This document shows positions 7,807 to 16,732 of a stretch of DNA of 17,819 nucleotides, piece after piece. Positions within the stretch are counted from its first letter, which is position 1, and each line of letters opens with the position of its first letter. The stretch comes from a bacterium (GTDB lineage Bacteria > Electryoneota > RPQS01). The DNA is taken from assembly GCA_018814465.1 (NCBI GenBank), contig JAHIZR010000411.1:1-17819 (forward strand). Direction: 5' to 3'. The position numbers and the translations under genes are program-made. Below the pieces are notes generated by a model. It did not search any database, was not told the origin of the DNA, and saw nothing but the letters and a program-made list of their open reading frames with translations.

Positions 7807-10563
7807 CTACTTAACAAGCATCATTTTTCGTTCCGCCGTAGTTCCGTCAGCCTGGATCCGGTAGAGGTAGATACCGGAAGGCAGTGAGCTTCCATTGAAG
7901 GAAACCGTATGCCGGCCCGGACTCATCGTGCGATTGACCAACGTAGCGACAATCTGACCGATCGTATTATATATGTTGAGCGAAACATGCCCTGTTGATT
8001 TCAAATCGAAGGCGATCGTCGTCTCCGGATTGAACGGATTCGGATAATTCTGGTGAAGCATAACGCTGGTCGGTATGCCGGCGGCTGTCCATTGGTGAAC
8101 CGGCTGAATTGGTTCGCCGAAATATTCCAGTATCCGCTCCAGCACATTGACATAATGTGTCGTGTTCACCATCCCGCATGCCGCTTCCAGCGCGCGGCTG
8201 AAATAGATAACCCGGTAGCCGCCTTCATAACGAATGGCGCCGAATCCTCCCTGCGAGTACTCATAGAGTCCGACCGCGGAACCCATTGGTTGTATTCGTG
8301 AAGGACTGAGGGCTCCGTTTCCCGCGCAGCCGCCTCCGATCAGCAGCAGACTGGTGCCGTCGGCCACCGGGTCTCCCGTCACTCCGCTAAGCTGCGTATT
8401 CCCGGCTAATCCCTCTGATATGGCGTGTAAATAGTTGCTGTAAAAATCCGTGCCCGCCAGGTCTTCGTCAATATTCTGTCCGGCAAGCAGCAAATTGCCG
8501 CCCTCATCGAGATAGGAAGCAAGCAAGGTTTGATCAGCAGGAGTAATTGTGTTTTCCGCTTCATTGCCGCAGATCCAGATCACATTTTCATATTCATTGA
8601 ATCCCGGCATGTCTAATGCGGATAATGACAGAACGGAAACGCTGTCGTAGCGGCTTGCTGTCAGCAGTTCATCCAGTGCATCGATATAGTAATTGCCATA
8701 GCCCGAAGCATGATCGTCGATGATGAGCAGAGTTGGGGGTCTGCCCACACGGACGGATACGGATCTCGTCAACGTAACTCCGCTGGCGTTGATTTCGAAC
8801 ACGATTTCCGACGTATGAACATCTGCTATGATGGGATCAACATCCACTCGCAGCGCATCCATTAGATTACTCACCATCTGACCGGGCATGATATGATCCC
8901 ATGAGTATGTCGTGTTCGTGAGTGTCAGCGCCGGATCATCTGTTGTCACCGTCACGGTCACATCATTAGCGACATGCCATCGTCCATCGTTGACGATCCC
9001 GAAGATGATGTAGCTCCACTCACCTGCTTCAAGCCGCTCATCACCGTCACCTCCTTGGATATCTTCGACCACGAAATGAGCGATATCGAGATAGGGCAGA
9101 TAAGCAGAGAGAGTGGATTCGAGATCAATCGTTCCCCAGCCGAGATAGGACGGATCATAAGTCGGATTCTGCTCCACGATCGAGCGAGAATGAGCCTCCA
9201 CTCGGTCAACAATTTCTTGGTTGCTCGATTCGGACCAGATCGATTTCAGTAAAGCGAACGCTCCGGCGGCATTCGCGGTCGCAACCGATGTTCCGGACAA
9301 AGGAGCATAACCGAGTGCATTATTATCCGGCGCCATGATATCGCGGCCCGGAGCGTACAAGTCAAGAGAGGGTCCGAAATTCGTAAAAAGAGAAAGTGTG
9401 GTATCGGATTCGATTGATCCGACAGCCACGACATTATCCAACGCTGCCGGATAGTGCGCCGTCGTATCACCATCATTGGCTGTCGCCGCGCAGAGGATTG
9501 AACCTTGATTCCAAGCCGCGTTGATCACGTCTTCCCAAGGTCCGCTTGATAAGGGAATTGAAAAGGACATGCTGATCACGTCCACTCCCATCGCGCCTGC
9601 ATAGATAATCGCCGAGATCGCTGAAGAGGTAACGATGCCGCTGCCGGTTGTCGTCACCGCTCCCGCGCGCACACCGATCAAGCTCGTACTCCAGCATCCG
9701 CCGGTAATTCCCAGTTCATTGTTTCCGACGGATCCGGCCACGCCATACATCTGCGTTCCATGTGCGCTGATGCTTAAAGGATTGTTGTCTTGCACACCAT
9801 CGCAGTCTTCTTCGGGTTCGCAATTCCCTGTAAGATTGATGAAGTCCCACCCCAGAAAATCATCGACATAGCCGTTATCGTCATCATCGACACCGTTGAT
9901 GTCATCGGGATCGCCGGGATAGTCTGCCGTGTAATCGGCGGTGCCGTCGCCGTCGATATCTTCTCCCGGGTTTGCCCACAGGTTTTGATGAAAATCCTCG
10001 AATTGCCAGTTCATTCCCATATCGATGACGGCGATGCTCACATCACGGGATCCTGTTGAGAATTCCCATGCCAGCGGACAATTCATGAATCGTTTATCCC
10101 ATTGACTCTCCCACAAGGGATCATTGGGTTCGATATCACAGAATGGCATCAGATAATCCGGATTCGCTGATCGCACGAACGGGTGCTGCCGGAAGTCCGC
10201 CGCCGCTTGTTCCATACTATAATCCTCAGGGAAAGACAGCACGGTTAGGTGGAAAAGATCGGGAGTTGTCTTGTACTTGGACAGAATCTCGTCCGGACTC
10301 ACGCGCGCGATACTATGAACCGCATACTGTTCAAGCAGCAGATCCAAAGCGGGATCGTCGAGTGAAAGAGCGTGATCGGTCGTGCGGCGATTTTGGATTT
10401 CTCCGATCGCCGGATCGAAGTTTACGAGGAGTCTGCCCGGCACATAATCATAACCTGCGGCAGCGGAACCTGCGGTAGGAATGAGAATCGCGGAAAGAAC
10501 GAGAGCTGCAGTGAGGGAGGAAGTGAATTGAGACAGGTGGAAATAAAAGCGCTTTGCAGACAT
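7807..10563 (-). CDS. Secreted S8 subtilisin-like protease with type IX sorting domain
   Basis: A 918-residue exported serine protease. Order: signal peptide (about 1-36, ending near AGSAAAG), inhibitor-like prodomain (about 40-135), peptidase S8 domain with D181 (AVIDMGM), H268 (AHGTQMYGVAG), oxyanion N363 (ATANDG) and S426 (SGTSVATANAAG). An Asp-rich loop (DIDGDGTADY, then DDDDNGYVDD, about 203-236) probably binds calcium. A beta domain follows (about 490-605), then a Rossmann-like segment resembling a class I amidotransferase fold (about 609-815), then the type IX sorting domain from N839 (NYPNPFNPETTIAF). The usual GTSxAxP has Asn for Pro. The start is ATG 10563: GGAGG at 10569-10573 precedes it by 5 nt, and it would lie inside the coding region if ATG 10575 were used. 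Substrate unknown. Confidence 0.93.
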   Translation of the reverse strand: MSAKRFYFHLSQFTSSLTAALVLSAILIPTAGSAAAGYDYVPGRLLVNFDPAIGEIQNRRTTDHALSLDDPALDLLLEQYAVHSIARVSPDEILSKYKTTPDLFHLTVLSFPEDYSMEQAAADFRQHPFVRSANPDYLMPFCDIEPNDPLWESQWDKRFMNCPLAWEFSTGSRDVSIAVIDMGMNWQFEDFHQNLWANPGEDIDGDGTADYTADYPGDPDDINGVDDDDNGYVDDFLGWDFINLTGNCEPEEDCDGVQDNNPLSISAHGTQMYGVAGSVGNNELGITGGCWSTSLIGVRAGAVTTTGSGIVTSSAISAIIYAGAMGVDVISMSFSIPLSSGPWEDVINAAWNQGSILCAATANDGDTTAHYPAALDNVVAVGSIESDTTLSLFTNFGPSLDLYAPGRDIMAPDNNALGYAPLSGTSVATANAAGAFALLKSIWSESSNQEIVDRVEAHSRSIVEQNPTYDPSYLGWGTIDLESTLSAYLPYLDIAHFVVEDIQGGDGDERLEAGEWSYIIFGIVNDGRWHVANDVTVTVTTDDPALTLTNTTYSWDHIMPGQMVSNLMDALRVDVDPIIADVHTSEIVFEINASGVTLTRSVSVRVGRPPTLLIIDDHASGYGNYYIDALDELLTASRYDSVSVLSLSALDMPGFNEYENVIWICGNEAENTITPADQTLLASYLDEGGNLLLAGQNIDEDLAGTDFYSNYLHAISEGLAGNTQLSGVTGDPVADGTSLLLIGGGCAGNGALSPSRIQPMGSAVGLYEYSQGGFGAIRYEGGYRVIYFSRALEAACGMVNTTHYVNVLERILEYFGEPIQPVHQWTAAGIPTSVMLHQNYPNPFNPETTIAFDLKSTGHVSLNIYNTIGQIVATLVNRTMSPGRHTVSFNGSSLPSGIYLYRIQADGTTAERKMMLVK

Positions 10564-10568
10564 ACTGG

Positions 10569-10573
10569 CCTCC
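10569..10573 (-). promoter_or_regulatory. Shine-Dalgarno site that sets the protease start
   Basis: GGAGG on the - strand lies 5 nt before ATG 10563. The upstream in-frame ATG at 10575 overlaps this motif and has no ribosome site of its own, so the protein begins MSAKRFYF, a normal signal-peptide start. Confidence 0.8.
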
Positions 10574-10852
10574 ATGCCAGAAATCCAATGATAAGTGGGA
10601 CCCCAATCAAGAGAATTGCTGGAGACTATACTCAGAATACCTGAATAAGCATATTTTAGACCACTTTAACATGCTATAGCACGAATAACGATTCGTATTA
10701 TGTAAACGTATAAATAAAATACGGATAGATTGAAATTTGTGTTAAGAGTGAGCAAGGGCACAAATTCTACGAGCGCAAATAATGCATATTAATCAACGTA
10801 ATATTTGCATGAGTCTCAATCATATACGTTTATACATTAATTCACTGATAGA

Positions 10853-10887
10853 CAACCGAATGAAGGCGAGAAACTTGAATTCGGTTG
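10853..10887. repeat. Perfect 9-bp inverted repeat, possible operator
   Basis: CAACCGAAT (10853-10861) and ATTCGGTTG (10879-10887) are separated by 17 nt, so the half-sites are 26 bp centre to centre. They overlap the candidate extended -10. A dimeric regulator site or an RNA stem are both possible. Confidence 0.4.
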
Positions 10888-10894
10888 CTACAAT
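10886..10894 (+). promoter_or_regulatory. Candidate extended -10 promoter for the transglutaminase operon
   Basis: TGCTACAAT fits the extended -10 form TGnTAnAAT, 51 nt before the start codon. No good -35 lies 17 nt upstream, as is common for extended -10 promoters. The dyad 10853-10887 overlaps its upstream half. Promoter consensus in this phylum is unknown to me, so this is tentative. Confidence 0.3.
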
Positions 10895-10945
10895 GGTTAG
10901 ATTGCACATTCGATAGATAGACTTCTTACACCATATGGAGAAATC

Positions 10946-12955
10946 ATGCATCGGTTGTTGATTGGAATGATAGTGCTGCTGTGCGCAGGCATGTTTGCAT
11001 TCGCACAAGACAGCAGTCCGTACAAAGAATTAATCGAAGCCGCGGGTACAGCGGAAAACTATGAAGGACAGGATATTGTCTGTGTTTTCGACTCAACGAT
11101 GGTTGATGTCGAAGAAAGTGGACTTTCACACAAGCGTGTCCGGACATTGACAAAAGTCCTGACTCCGGCAGGGGTGACGGCTTTGCAGTCGCATCGGCTG
11201 GATTACGATCCGGCATCGAATAAAATCGAAATCAGTATTGCGCGGGTCCATCGTAAAGACGGCACCATCGAGGAGATTGATCGGACTATGATTCTGGATC
11301 TCCCTCAGCCGCAGCATTCGATCTACTGGGGCGCGCGGATGAAACTCGTACAGGTGCCTCTGCTCGAAGTCGGCGATGCGGTGGAGTTCGAAAGCACGAC
11401 TGTTGGCTTCATGATTGCTTATCTCGCGTCGGATGGCGAGGAAGAACGCTACATTCCTCCCATGCGCGGCACCTATTATGATGTAATCCTCTTCGGCGGT
11501 GATATCTACAGCGCCTCGACTCCTCCGATGAAGGTGAAGTCTTACAAGGTTGCCATGCCGCTGGACAAAGTCGCTCAGTATGAAACCTACAATGGCGAAG
11601 TCATGGCCTCTATGACTTTCGAGAATGACAAGCTGCTCTACCATTTCTGGATGGAAGATGTCCCCGCTTATGAAACCGAACCGCGCGCGCCGGATGCCTC
11701 CGACGTGGTGCCCAAGGTTGTCTTCACGAATGTCAAGGACTGGGCGGAAAAATCCCGCTGGTTCTACTGGGCGAATGAAGATTCCAGTGTCCTCGGTCAT
11801 AGCGTCTTTGAATCGAATGACGCGATAGCTGAGGAAGTGAGGCGTATCACCAGCAAAGCCAAAGATGACACCTCGAAAATCTATGCGATTCTGCATTGGG
11901 TCGCGCAGAACATCCGCTACAGCGGCATCTCGATGGGCGAAGGCGAAGGCTACACGCTGCATCCCGGACCGATGATCTACAACGACCGCTGCGGCGTCTG
12001 CAAGGATATCGCCGGAATGTGCGTCACCATGCTGCGAGAGGCGGGCTTCAAGGAGACGTATCCCGTGATGACGATGGCCGGCGCGCGCGTCGAAAGAATT
12101 CCCGCCGATCAGTTCAATCACTGTGTCGTCGCCGTGCGCCGTCCCGATGGTTCCTTCCTCATGGTTGACCCGACTTGGTCTCCTTTCAATATGGAACTCT
12201 GGAGCCGCGCCGAAACCGAACAGCACTTCGTGATCGGATCCCCCGAAGGCGAAGATCTGGGGCAAATCGGCACTTTCTCGCCGGAAGAGAATGACTTCAC
12301 GATGACCTTCAAAACGAGGCTCGACGCCAAAGGCAATCTTACCGGTACGGTTAAGATTCAGGCTAAGTCTTACGGCGATGCCCGTTTGCGCAGACCCTAC
12401 ACTGACGCCGGACAGGATCGCTGGGAAAACATTTGCCGCACGGAAGTCACGAATGCCGATCCCCGCGCCGAATTGACCGCGGTAAAGTTCGGCAATCTCT
12501 GGGATCTCTATCATCCCTTCACTGTGGAAATGAGTTTCAAAGTCGACGGCTACGCCCGTGTTATCGGCAATCGCATGGATTATGAACCGTTCTCCACGAA
12601 ACTAAGTTGGGCGGGCGGCTACCAGTTCAATCATATGACCGGACTGAATGACGAAGAGAGAACGCAGCCCGTTCATTGCTGGAATCCGCGCCGCATCACG
12701 ATCAAGGAAACATTGTCGCTGCCTTCCGGCTACAGCATTGATGAGTTGCCGAAGAAGCGCGATATCGGTGGCGATGAAGCCTATACCCGCGGCGAATGGA
12801 CGAAATCGGGAAGCGCCGCCGAGTTCAATCAGATCTGGCGCGTCAACCACCGCACCTTCCCCGCGAAATACTATGACGATTTGAAAGCGAGTATCGACGC
12901 CTTCACCAAATACGACGATATTGCGCTCGTGCTTAAGAAAGGAGGCGCCCGATGA
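10946..12955 (+). CDS. Exported DUF3857/transglutaminase-core protein, apparently active
   Basis: A 669-residue protein with a signal peptide (MHRLLIGMIVLLCAGMFAFAQ, cut near residue 20), an N-terminal DUF3857 beta domain (about 50-240), a transglutaminase-like core (about 290-415) and a C-terminal beta domain. The catalytic set is complete: C352 in RCGVCKDIAGM, H392 in FNHCVVAV and D408 in MVDPTW. Members of this fold act as cysteine proteases or crosslinking enzymes. The substrate here is unknown and periplasmic action is inferred. TGGAGA lies 5 nt before the ATG. The stop overlaps the next start by 4 bp (ATGA), so the two genes are translationally coupled. See the next gene for its degenerate paralogue. 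Confidence 0.88.
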   Translation: MHRLLIGMIVLLCAGMFAFAQDSSPYKELIEAAGTAENYEGQDIVCVFDSTMVDVEESGLSHKRVRTLTKVLTPAGVTALQSHRLDYDPASNKIEISIARVHRKDGTIEEIDRTMILDLPQPQHSIYWGARMKLVQVPLLEVGDAVEFESTTVGFMIAYLASDGEEERYIPPMRGTYYDVILFGGDIYSASTPPMKVKSYKVAMPLDKVAQYETYNGEVMASMTFENDKLLYHFWMEDVPAYETEPRAPDASDVVPKVVFTNVKDWAEKSRWFYWANEDSSVLGHSVFESNDAIAEEVRRITSKAKDDTSKIYAILHWVAQNIRYSGISMGEGEGYTLHPGPMIYNDRCGVCKDIAGMCVTMLREAGFKETYPVMTMAGARVERIPADQFNHCVVAVRRPDGSFLMVDPTWSPFNMELWSRAETEQHFVIGSPEGEDLGQIGTFSPEENDFTMTFKTRLDAKGNLTGTVKIQAKSYGDARLRRPYTDAGQDRWENICRTEVTNADPRAELTAVKFGNLWDLYHPFTVEMSFKVDGYARVIGNRMDYEPFSTKLSWAGGYQFNHMTGLNDEERTQPVHCWNPRRITIKETLSLPSGYSIDELPKKRDIGGDEAYTRGEWTKSGSAAEFNQIWRVNHRTFPAKYYDDLKASIDAFTKYDDIALVLKKGGAR

Positions 12956-14805
12956 AAAGGACCATGACAATCCTCGCGATCCTGCTTCTCGTATCACAGT
13001 CTTTCGCCGCCTTCACCGGCCTCCCCGCGGCTGTGGAAAAGGCGCTTCCGGAAATAAACAAATATCCAATCGCCTCCTCGGTTCTGCTGTGGGCGGACGA
13101 AACCTATGAGCTGACAGCCGACGGCAAGCAGGTTTATGAATGGCACTCGTTCCGCTACATCCCCGATGAAGCCGGGCGCGATAATTGGGGTGATCCGCAC
13201 GTTGCTTTCGTGAAGGATAAAGAGACGCTGGAAATTCTGACCAGCCGCGCTTATACCGCCGACGGCAGAACGATTGACTCGACTCCCGAGAACGCCTACA
13301 ATGAAATTACTCCTGAAGAGCTTCAGCATGCTCCCGAACTGACTCTTTTCCGGCAGATGGTTATTACGCATCTTGGTCTGGAAAACGGCTGCATCGTCGA
13401 ATTGCATTACCGTAAAACCGGCAACGAACCGCTGCTGCCTTGGCTGGAAGGTCGGGTTGAACTGCGCGAAGAATCTCCCACCGTCAGCCGCGCGCTGCAT
13501 GTGAAAGTCCCCGCCGGAGTTTCACTGAAGCATGCTCAGCATGCGGGCGCTCCTGAGCCCGAAGTCTCTGGCTCGGCTTATACGTGGTCCGTGAAAAACA
13601 TGGCTGGTTATCTTCCTGATGATCTGGCCGGTCAGCACGGCTTGCTTCCCTTCGTTGAATTTTCTACTGCTGATAGTTGGCAGGCCGTGAAGGCGGAGAT
13701 TGCCAAGCGTGTTGCTGATGCATCACAAGGCAATCTTGAACTTCCCGAGTCATTGAAGAAAGATCTGCGAGAAGCTACCAGCCGCTTAGGCAACGCGCCC
13801 GCGATCAAAGAATGGATTACGGACCGGTTCGAGCGCTATGAATTCCATCATGGCGACTTTAATGCATTCCTGCGCCCTCTGCGCGATGTTTTCCAAAGCG
13901 GTTACGGCAATCATCTTGAATTAGCCGCTCTCGTCTCGCAACTCTTCAAACAGGAAGGTCTCGACAACGGTCTGGTGCTGCAGTTCGCGGGAGAGCCGCG
14001 CGTTCCGTCGCTGGCTTCTTTGGAGAATGTCATTATTGATCCCTTCTTCAAAGATCAGGCGGTGATGTTTGATGCGATCGTGTTGTGCGCCGACTTCACG
14101 CGACGCGAGCTGATCGGCAGCTCCTTGCTGTCGCTGACGGGCGACGCCGAAGAGCCGGAATACATCGGCGCGTCCGGTAATGAATCATTCGAAGTTTCGA
14201 TGTTCTTTGATAAGCTGGATGCGGACACGATTTCCGGTCACGGCACCTTCATGGCCTTCGGACGGATTGCGCCTCAGGAATTGACCCGGCGCGAAGGTCC
14301 GGTTGAGACAATCGAATCCATCGTTGATCTTGACGGTTTTTCCTGCGAATCGGCGACCTGCCGCATGCTGGCGATGGATCAGGTGATGATCGCCTTCGAG
14401 TTCACGATGAAAGCGCCGGAAAAAGTGGACGACTACCGTGTGTTGCCGCTGTCGGCGGTGAATTTCAATCGGCTGGCTCCTGCTTCGCCTTTGAAGCTGA
14501 CAGAACGCGGCTTCGATCAGGAAATCCTCCCTGCCAAGCTGACCTTGAAGCTGAAAGGAACGATACCCGAAGATTGGAAAGTCTTCAGCTCTCCGGCCAG
14601 CTCTTCCAAGAAATCTTCGTGGCAGGACTCCTATCTCATGAAGGATGTGGCTTTCCACGAAGCCGATGGTATCTGGGAATTCACGCGCATGCTGGAATGC
14701 CGTGCCTCGAGGATTCCCGCTAACGAATGGCCGAACTATCGCGCTTGGGTGCTCGAGTCAATTGCTCAGCCCTCGAATGCCGTTGTGTTTGAAGTCGAAG
14801 AATAG
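12952..14805 (+). CDS. Exported DUF3857 paralogue with inactive transglutaminase core
   Basis: A 617-residue protein with a signal peptide (MKRTMTILAILLLVSQSFAAF, cut near residue 19), a DUF3857-like domain (about 45-240) and a transglutaminase-like segment (about 280-380). Aligned without gaps to its neighbour, SGYGNHLELAALVSQLF replaces DRCGVCKDIAGMCVTML: the catalytic Cys is H321, the catalytic His is N359 (LENVIID) and the Asp is kept as D374. The spacing (38 and 15 residues) matches the active partner (40 and 16). It is therefore probably a pseudoenzyme with a binding or scaffolding role. AAAGGAGG inside the upstream gene and the ATGA overlap fix the start. A strong terminator follows. 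Confidence 0.85.
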   Translation: MKRTMTILAILLLVSQSFAAFTGLPAAVEKALPEINKYPIASSVLLWADETYELTADGKQVYEWHSFRYIPDEAGRDNWGDPHVAFVKDKETLEILTSRAYTADGRTIDSTPENAYNEITPEELQHAPELTLFRQMVITHLGLENGCIVELHYRKTGNEPLLPWLEGRVELREESPTVSRALHVKVPAGVSLKHAQHAGAPEPEVSGSAYTWSVKNMAGYLPDDLAGQHGLLPFVEFSTADSWQAVKAEIAKRVADASQGNLELPESLKKDLREATSRLGNAPAIKEWITDRFERYEFHHGDFNAFLRPLRDVFQSGYGNHLELAALVSQLFKQEGLDNGLVLQFAGEPRVPSLASLENVIIDPFFKDQAVMFDAIVLCADFTRRELIGSSLLSLTGDAEEPEYIGASGNESFEVSMFFDKLDADTISGHGTFMAFGRIAPQELTRREGPVETIESIVDLDGFSCESATCRMLAMDQVMIAFEFTMKAPEKVDDYRVLPLSAVNFNRLAPASPLKLTERGFDQEILPAKLTLKLKGTIPEDWKVFSSPASSSKKSSWQDSYLMKDVAFHEADGIWEFTRMLECRASRIPANEWPNYRAWVLESIAQPSNAVVFEVEE

Positions 14806-14826
14806 TTAATAAGGCTTGATTGAGTT

Positions 14827-14863
14827 AAAGCCGGTTCGGATATTCCGAACCGGCTTTTATTTG
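14827..14863 (+). terminator. Intrinsic terminator of the transglutaminase operon
   Basis: A 14-bp perfect stem (14827-14840 with 14844-14857, loop TAT) is followed by TATTT. It lies 21 bp after the stop codon. Confidence 0.88.
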
Positions 14864-15040
14864 CAGTACGATGAGCACGCATGTCATCCTGAACCACGCA
14901 ACAAGCAGATAATTTCATTCTGATTACTGTGTGCGTGGTGATGGATCTCCGCCCCTTGCCGTGCTTCCATGCTCTCTTCTCGCTCGCTTCACAAAGTACT
15001 AAGCTACACCCTCCCGTGTGTTGCATTATAGTGCCGCAAT
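14864..15040. other. Non-coding spacer between convergent terminators
   Basis: About 177 bp. The only structure seen is an 8-bp inverted repeat, ACCACGCA (14893-14900) with TGCGTGGT (14932-14939), 31 nt apart. I see no gene on either strand. Confidence 0.5.
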
Positions 15041-15071
15041 AAAAAGCCCGGTCTCACACAAGACCGGGCTT
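15041..15071 (-). terminator. Intrinsic terminator of the POT transporter gene
   Basis: An 11-bp perfect stem (15044-15054 with 15061-15071, loop CACACA). On the - strand it is followed by a T tract, the complement of AAAAA at 15041-15045. It lies 20 bp past the transporter stop. Confidence 0.85.
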
Positions 15072-15090
15072 CCTTTGTATCAGTATAAGA

Positions 15091-16563
15091 TCACGTAGCC
15101 GACGAGATCGCGCTCTGTCCGTTCTTGCGGGTCTTGTAATAATAGAACAGCATCATCACAATCGAGAACGCGCCGACGGCGCCCAGAATCACCCAGACCA
15201 TCCACGGATCGTGCTGATTCCAAAGCAGAAGCGTTGCATCTTCCACAGTGCCGCCCTGACCGTTATTCAGCATGCCTGCCATCGTATCCATTACTTTGTC
15301 CTGCGGCAGGTCCATTGCTTCTAATTTATTCATTCCATTTCCGATCATCCATTCCCGCGCGAAATTCAGCTTGCTGCCGAGGTTTTCATAGAGATAACCG
15401 GAGATCAGGTTGCCGACGCCCCAGCCGATGGCGAACGGAATATTCGAATAGCCCATATAGACGGCTTTCTTATCCGGTGGCGCGGTCAAACCGATATACT
15501 CGGAGAATTTCGGACTGCACCACATTTCACCGATCGCGAACACGAAAATCGCGATTGCCACCACGAAGCCTACATTCGTGCAGCCACTGGCCAGGAATCC
15601 GACGAGCGAAATCAGCATACCGCCGATCAGCGCGATCATCGGATGGAATTTCCCGGTCAGCCAGGCCATCGGCAGCATCAGCGCGATAATCGCAAAGCTG
15701 TCGATATTGATCAGCACTTCCGGTTTGACATAGCCCGAAGCCAGCACCCAGTCGGTGTTGATGCTCGCGAAGAAGGGCGCGATATCATTTGAGAAGACCC
15801 ACTCATCGATGAAGTTCGGCAGCAGATCCCAAAGCTGCATGAACATGAACCAGAAGCCGCTGAAGATCAGCAGGAAGATCAGGAAGTTTTTGTCCTTCAA
15901 TGTGGTCATGGTATCGAGGAAAGTCGCGCCGATGGTCTTGCGCTCGCCTTTACGGACATTCTCCGGTTCGCGGTAGAAGAAAATCGTCGGGATGAAATTG
16001 AAAGCCGTCACGCCCGCCGCGCAGAAGAACACGAGTCTCCAGTCGGTCTCGCCGCGGATAATAGCAGCGAGCAATGGTGCGAGGAAGCCGCCGACATTGA
16101 CCATCCAGTAGAAAACACCCCACGCAATCGAACTGTTTTCATCCGTCGAAGCCTTGGCAATGGTTCCCTGAACGGGCGGTTTGAAGATCGCCGTCCCTAA
16201 TCCGATGAAGCATGCTCCCGCCAGACAGGTCCAAAAACCGGATGCGAAAGCCAGCGTCAGATAGCCGATGATATTGATGGTATAGGCCACGAACAGGCTT
16301 TTCTTATAGCCGTATTCATCCGTGAAGCCGCCCGACACCATGGGGATCAGGCACTGCACGAGCGCCCAGATGGAATAGATCAAACCCTTCTGTCCGTAGT
16401 CGAGTGCCAGTCCGTTGCTCTCGATGGAGGCCACCATGTACAGCGGAGCGATTGCGCGCACGCCGAAAAACGCGAGTCGTTCGTTTGCTTCCAGCCAATT
16501 CACGATCCAGAAGTTCGCTTTAAGTCCGCGAATCTGAGTCATTACCGGTACTTTAGATGCCAA
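15091..16563 (-). CDS. POT/PTR2-family MFS transporter, probable peptide:proton symporter
   Basis: A 490-residue integral membrane protein with about 12-14 helices. It has the POT-family ExxER motif in helix 1 (E25-A-N-E28-R29-LAFFG), the MFS loop motif GGFTDEYGYKKSL, FKPPVQGTIA, and the PTR signature region FYWMVNVGG (151-159). Known members take up di- and tripeptides with protons; the substrate here is inferred. An extra segment before the last helix (about 395-450) has an Asn/Gly-rich stretch. The start is TTG 16563: AAAGGA at 16570-16575 lies 6 nt upstream, while the next Met (codon 8, at 16542) has no ribosome site. It is a single-gene unit, with its own terminator downstream. Confidence 0.88.
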   Translation of the reverse strand: MASKVPVMTQIRGLKANFWIVNWLEANERLAFFGVRAIAPLYMVASIESNGLALDYGQKGLIYSIWALVQCLIPMVSGGFTDEYGYKKSLFVAYTINIIGYLTLAFASGFWTCLAGACFIGLGTAIFKPPVQGTIAKASTDENSSIAWGVFYWMVNVGGFLAPLLAAIIRGETDWRLVFFCAAGVTAFNFIPTIFFYREPENVRKGERKTIGATFLDTMTTLKDKNFLIFLLIFSGFWFMFMQLWDLLPNFIDEWVFSNDIAPFFASINTDWVLASGYVKPEVLINIDSFAIIALMLPMAWLTGKFHPMIALIGGMLISLVGFLASGCTNVGFVVAIAIFVFAIGEMWCSPKFSEYIGLTAPPDKKAVYMGYSNIPFAIGWGVGNLISGYLYENLGSKLNFAREWMIGNGMNKLEAMDLPQDKVMDTMAGMLNNGQGGTVEDATLLLWNQHDPWMVWVILGAVGAFSIVMMLFYYYKTRKNGQSAISSAT

Positions 16564-16569
16564 TATGTT

Positions 16570-16575
16570 TCCTTT
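16570..16575 (-). promoter_or_regulatory. Shine-Dalgarno site supporting a TTG start
   Basis: AAAGGA on the - strand sits 6 nt before TTG 16563. No in-frame ATG lies at a suitable distance, so the transporter probably starts at TTG. Confidence 0.7.
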
Positions 16576-16700
16576 CTGCGGCTGACGTCTCCCAATACAT
16601 TACCGGAGTTCAACGCTAAATAATGGAAATTGAAATGAAGAGTAGAGAGCGAGAGAATAAGTCTGTGCCCCACTTCATGCGGAAATCGAGTTTTCTTCAT

Positions 16701-16720
16701 CCCCCTTTTGTCGAAGATAG
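16701..16720. repeat. Decayed third copy of the hairpin repeat (left arm)
   Basis: CCCCCTTTTG then TCGAAGA matches the left arm and loop of copy 2 (CCCCCATTTA, C, TCGAAGA) with two substitutions and one missing base. The G-rich right arm is absent. Confidence 0.45.
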
Positions 16721-16732
16721 TGTTTTCTTACT

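Larger units (their letters stand above)
10576..10945. promoter_or_regulatory. AT-rich divergent intergenic region with several dyads
   Basis: About 370 bp between the divergent protease and DUF3857 genes, more AT-rich than the flanking genes. Dyads seen: ACGAAT/ATTCGT (10681-10696), AATTTGTG/CACAAATT (10734-10741, 10759-10766), GCAAATA/TATTTGC (10775-10781, 10802-10808), CAACCGAAT/ATTCGGTTG (10853-10861, 10879-10887), and a distant pair TAAACGTATA/TATACGTTTA (10703-10712, 10823-10832). No gene is supported here. It probably holds promoters for both directions. Confidence 0.6.

Noticed and set aside
11126..12514. 462-codon antisense open frame opposite the first DUF3857 gene
   Set aside because: It has no recognisable domain, and the + strand frame has a signal peptide and a complete catalytic triad. 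It is a shadow of codon bias.
10946..14805. The two DUF3857 genes as one gene split by a frameshift
   Set aside because: Each has its own signal peptide, a full domain set and a strong ribosome site. The 4-bp ATGA overlap is typical of coupled genes.
14766..15026. 86-codon - strand frame between the convergent operons
   Set aside because: It runs through the 14827-14863 terminator, overlaps the end of a real gene and has low-complexity, non-family sequence.
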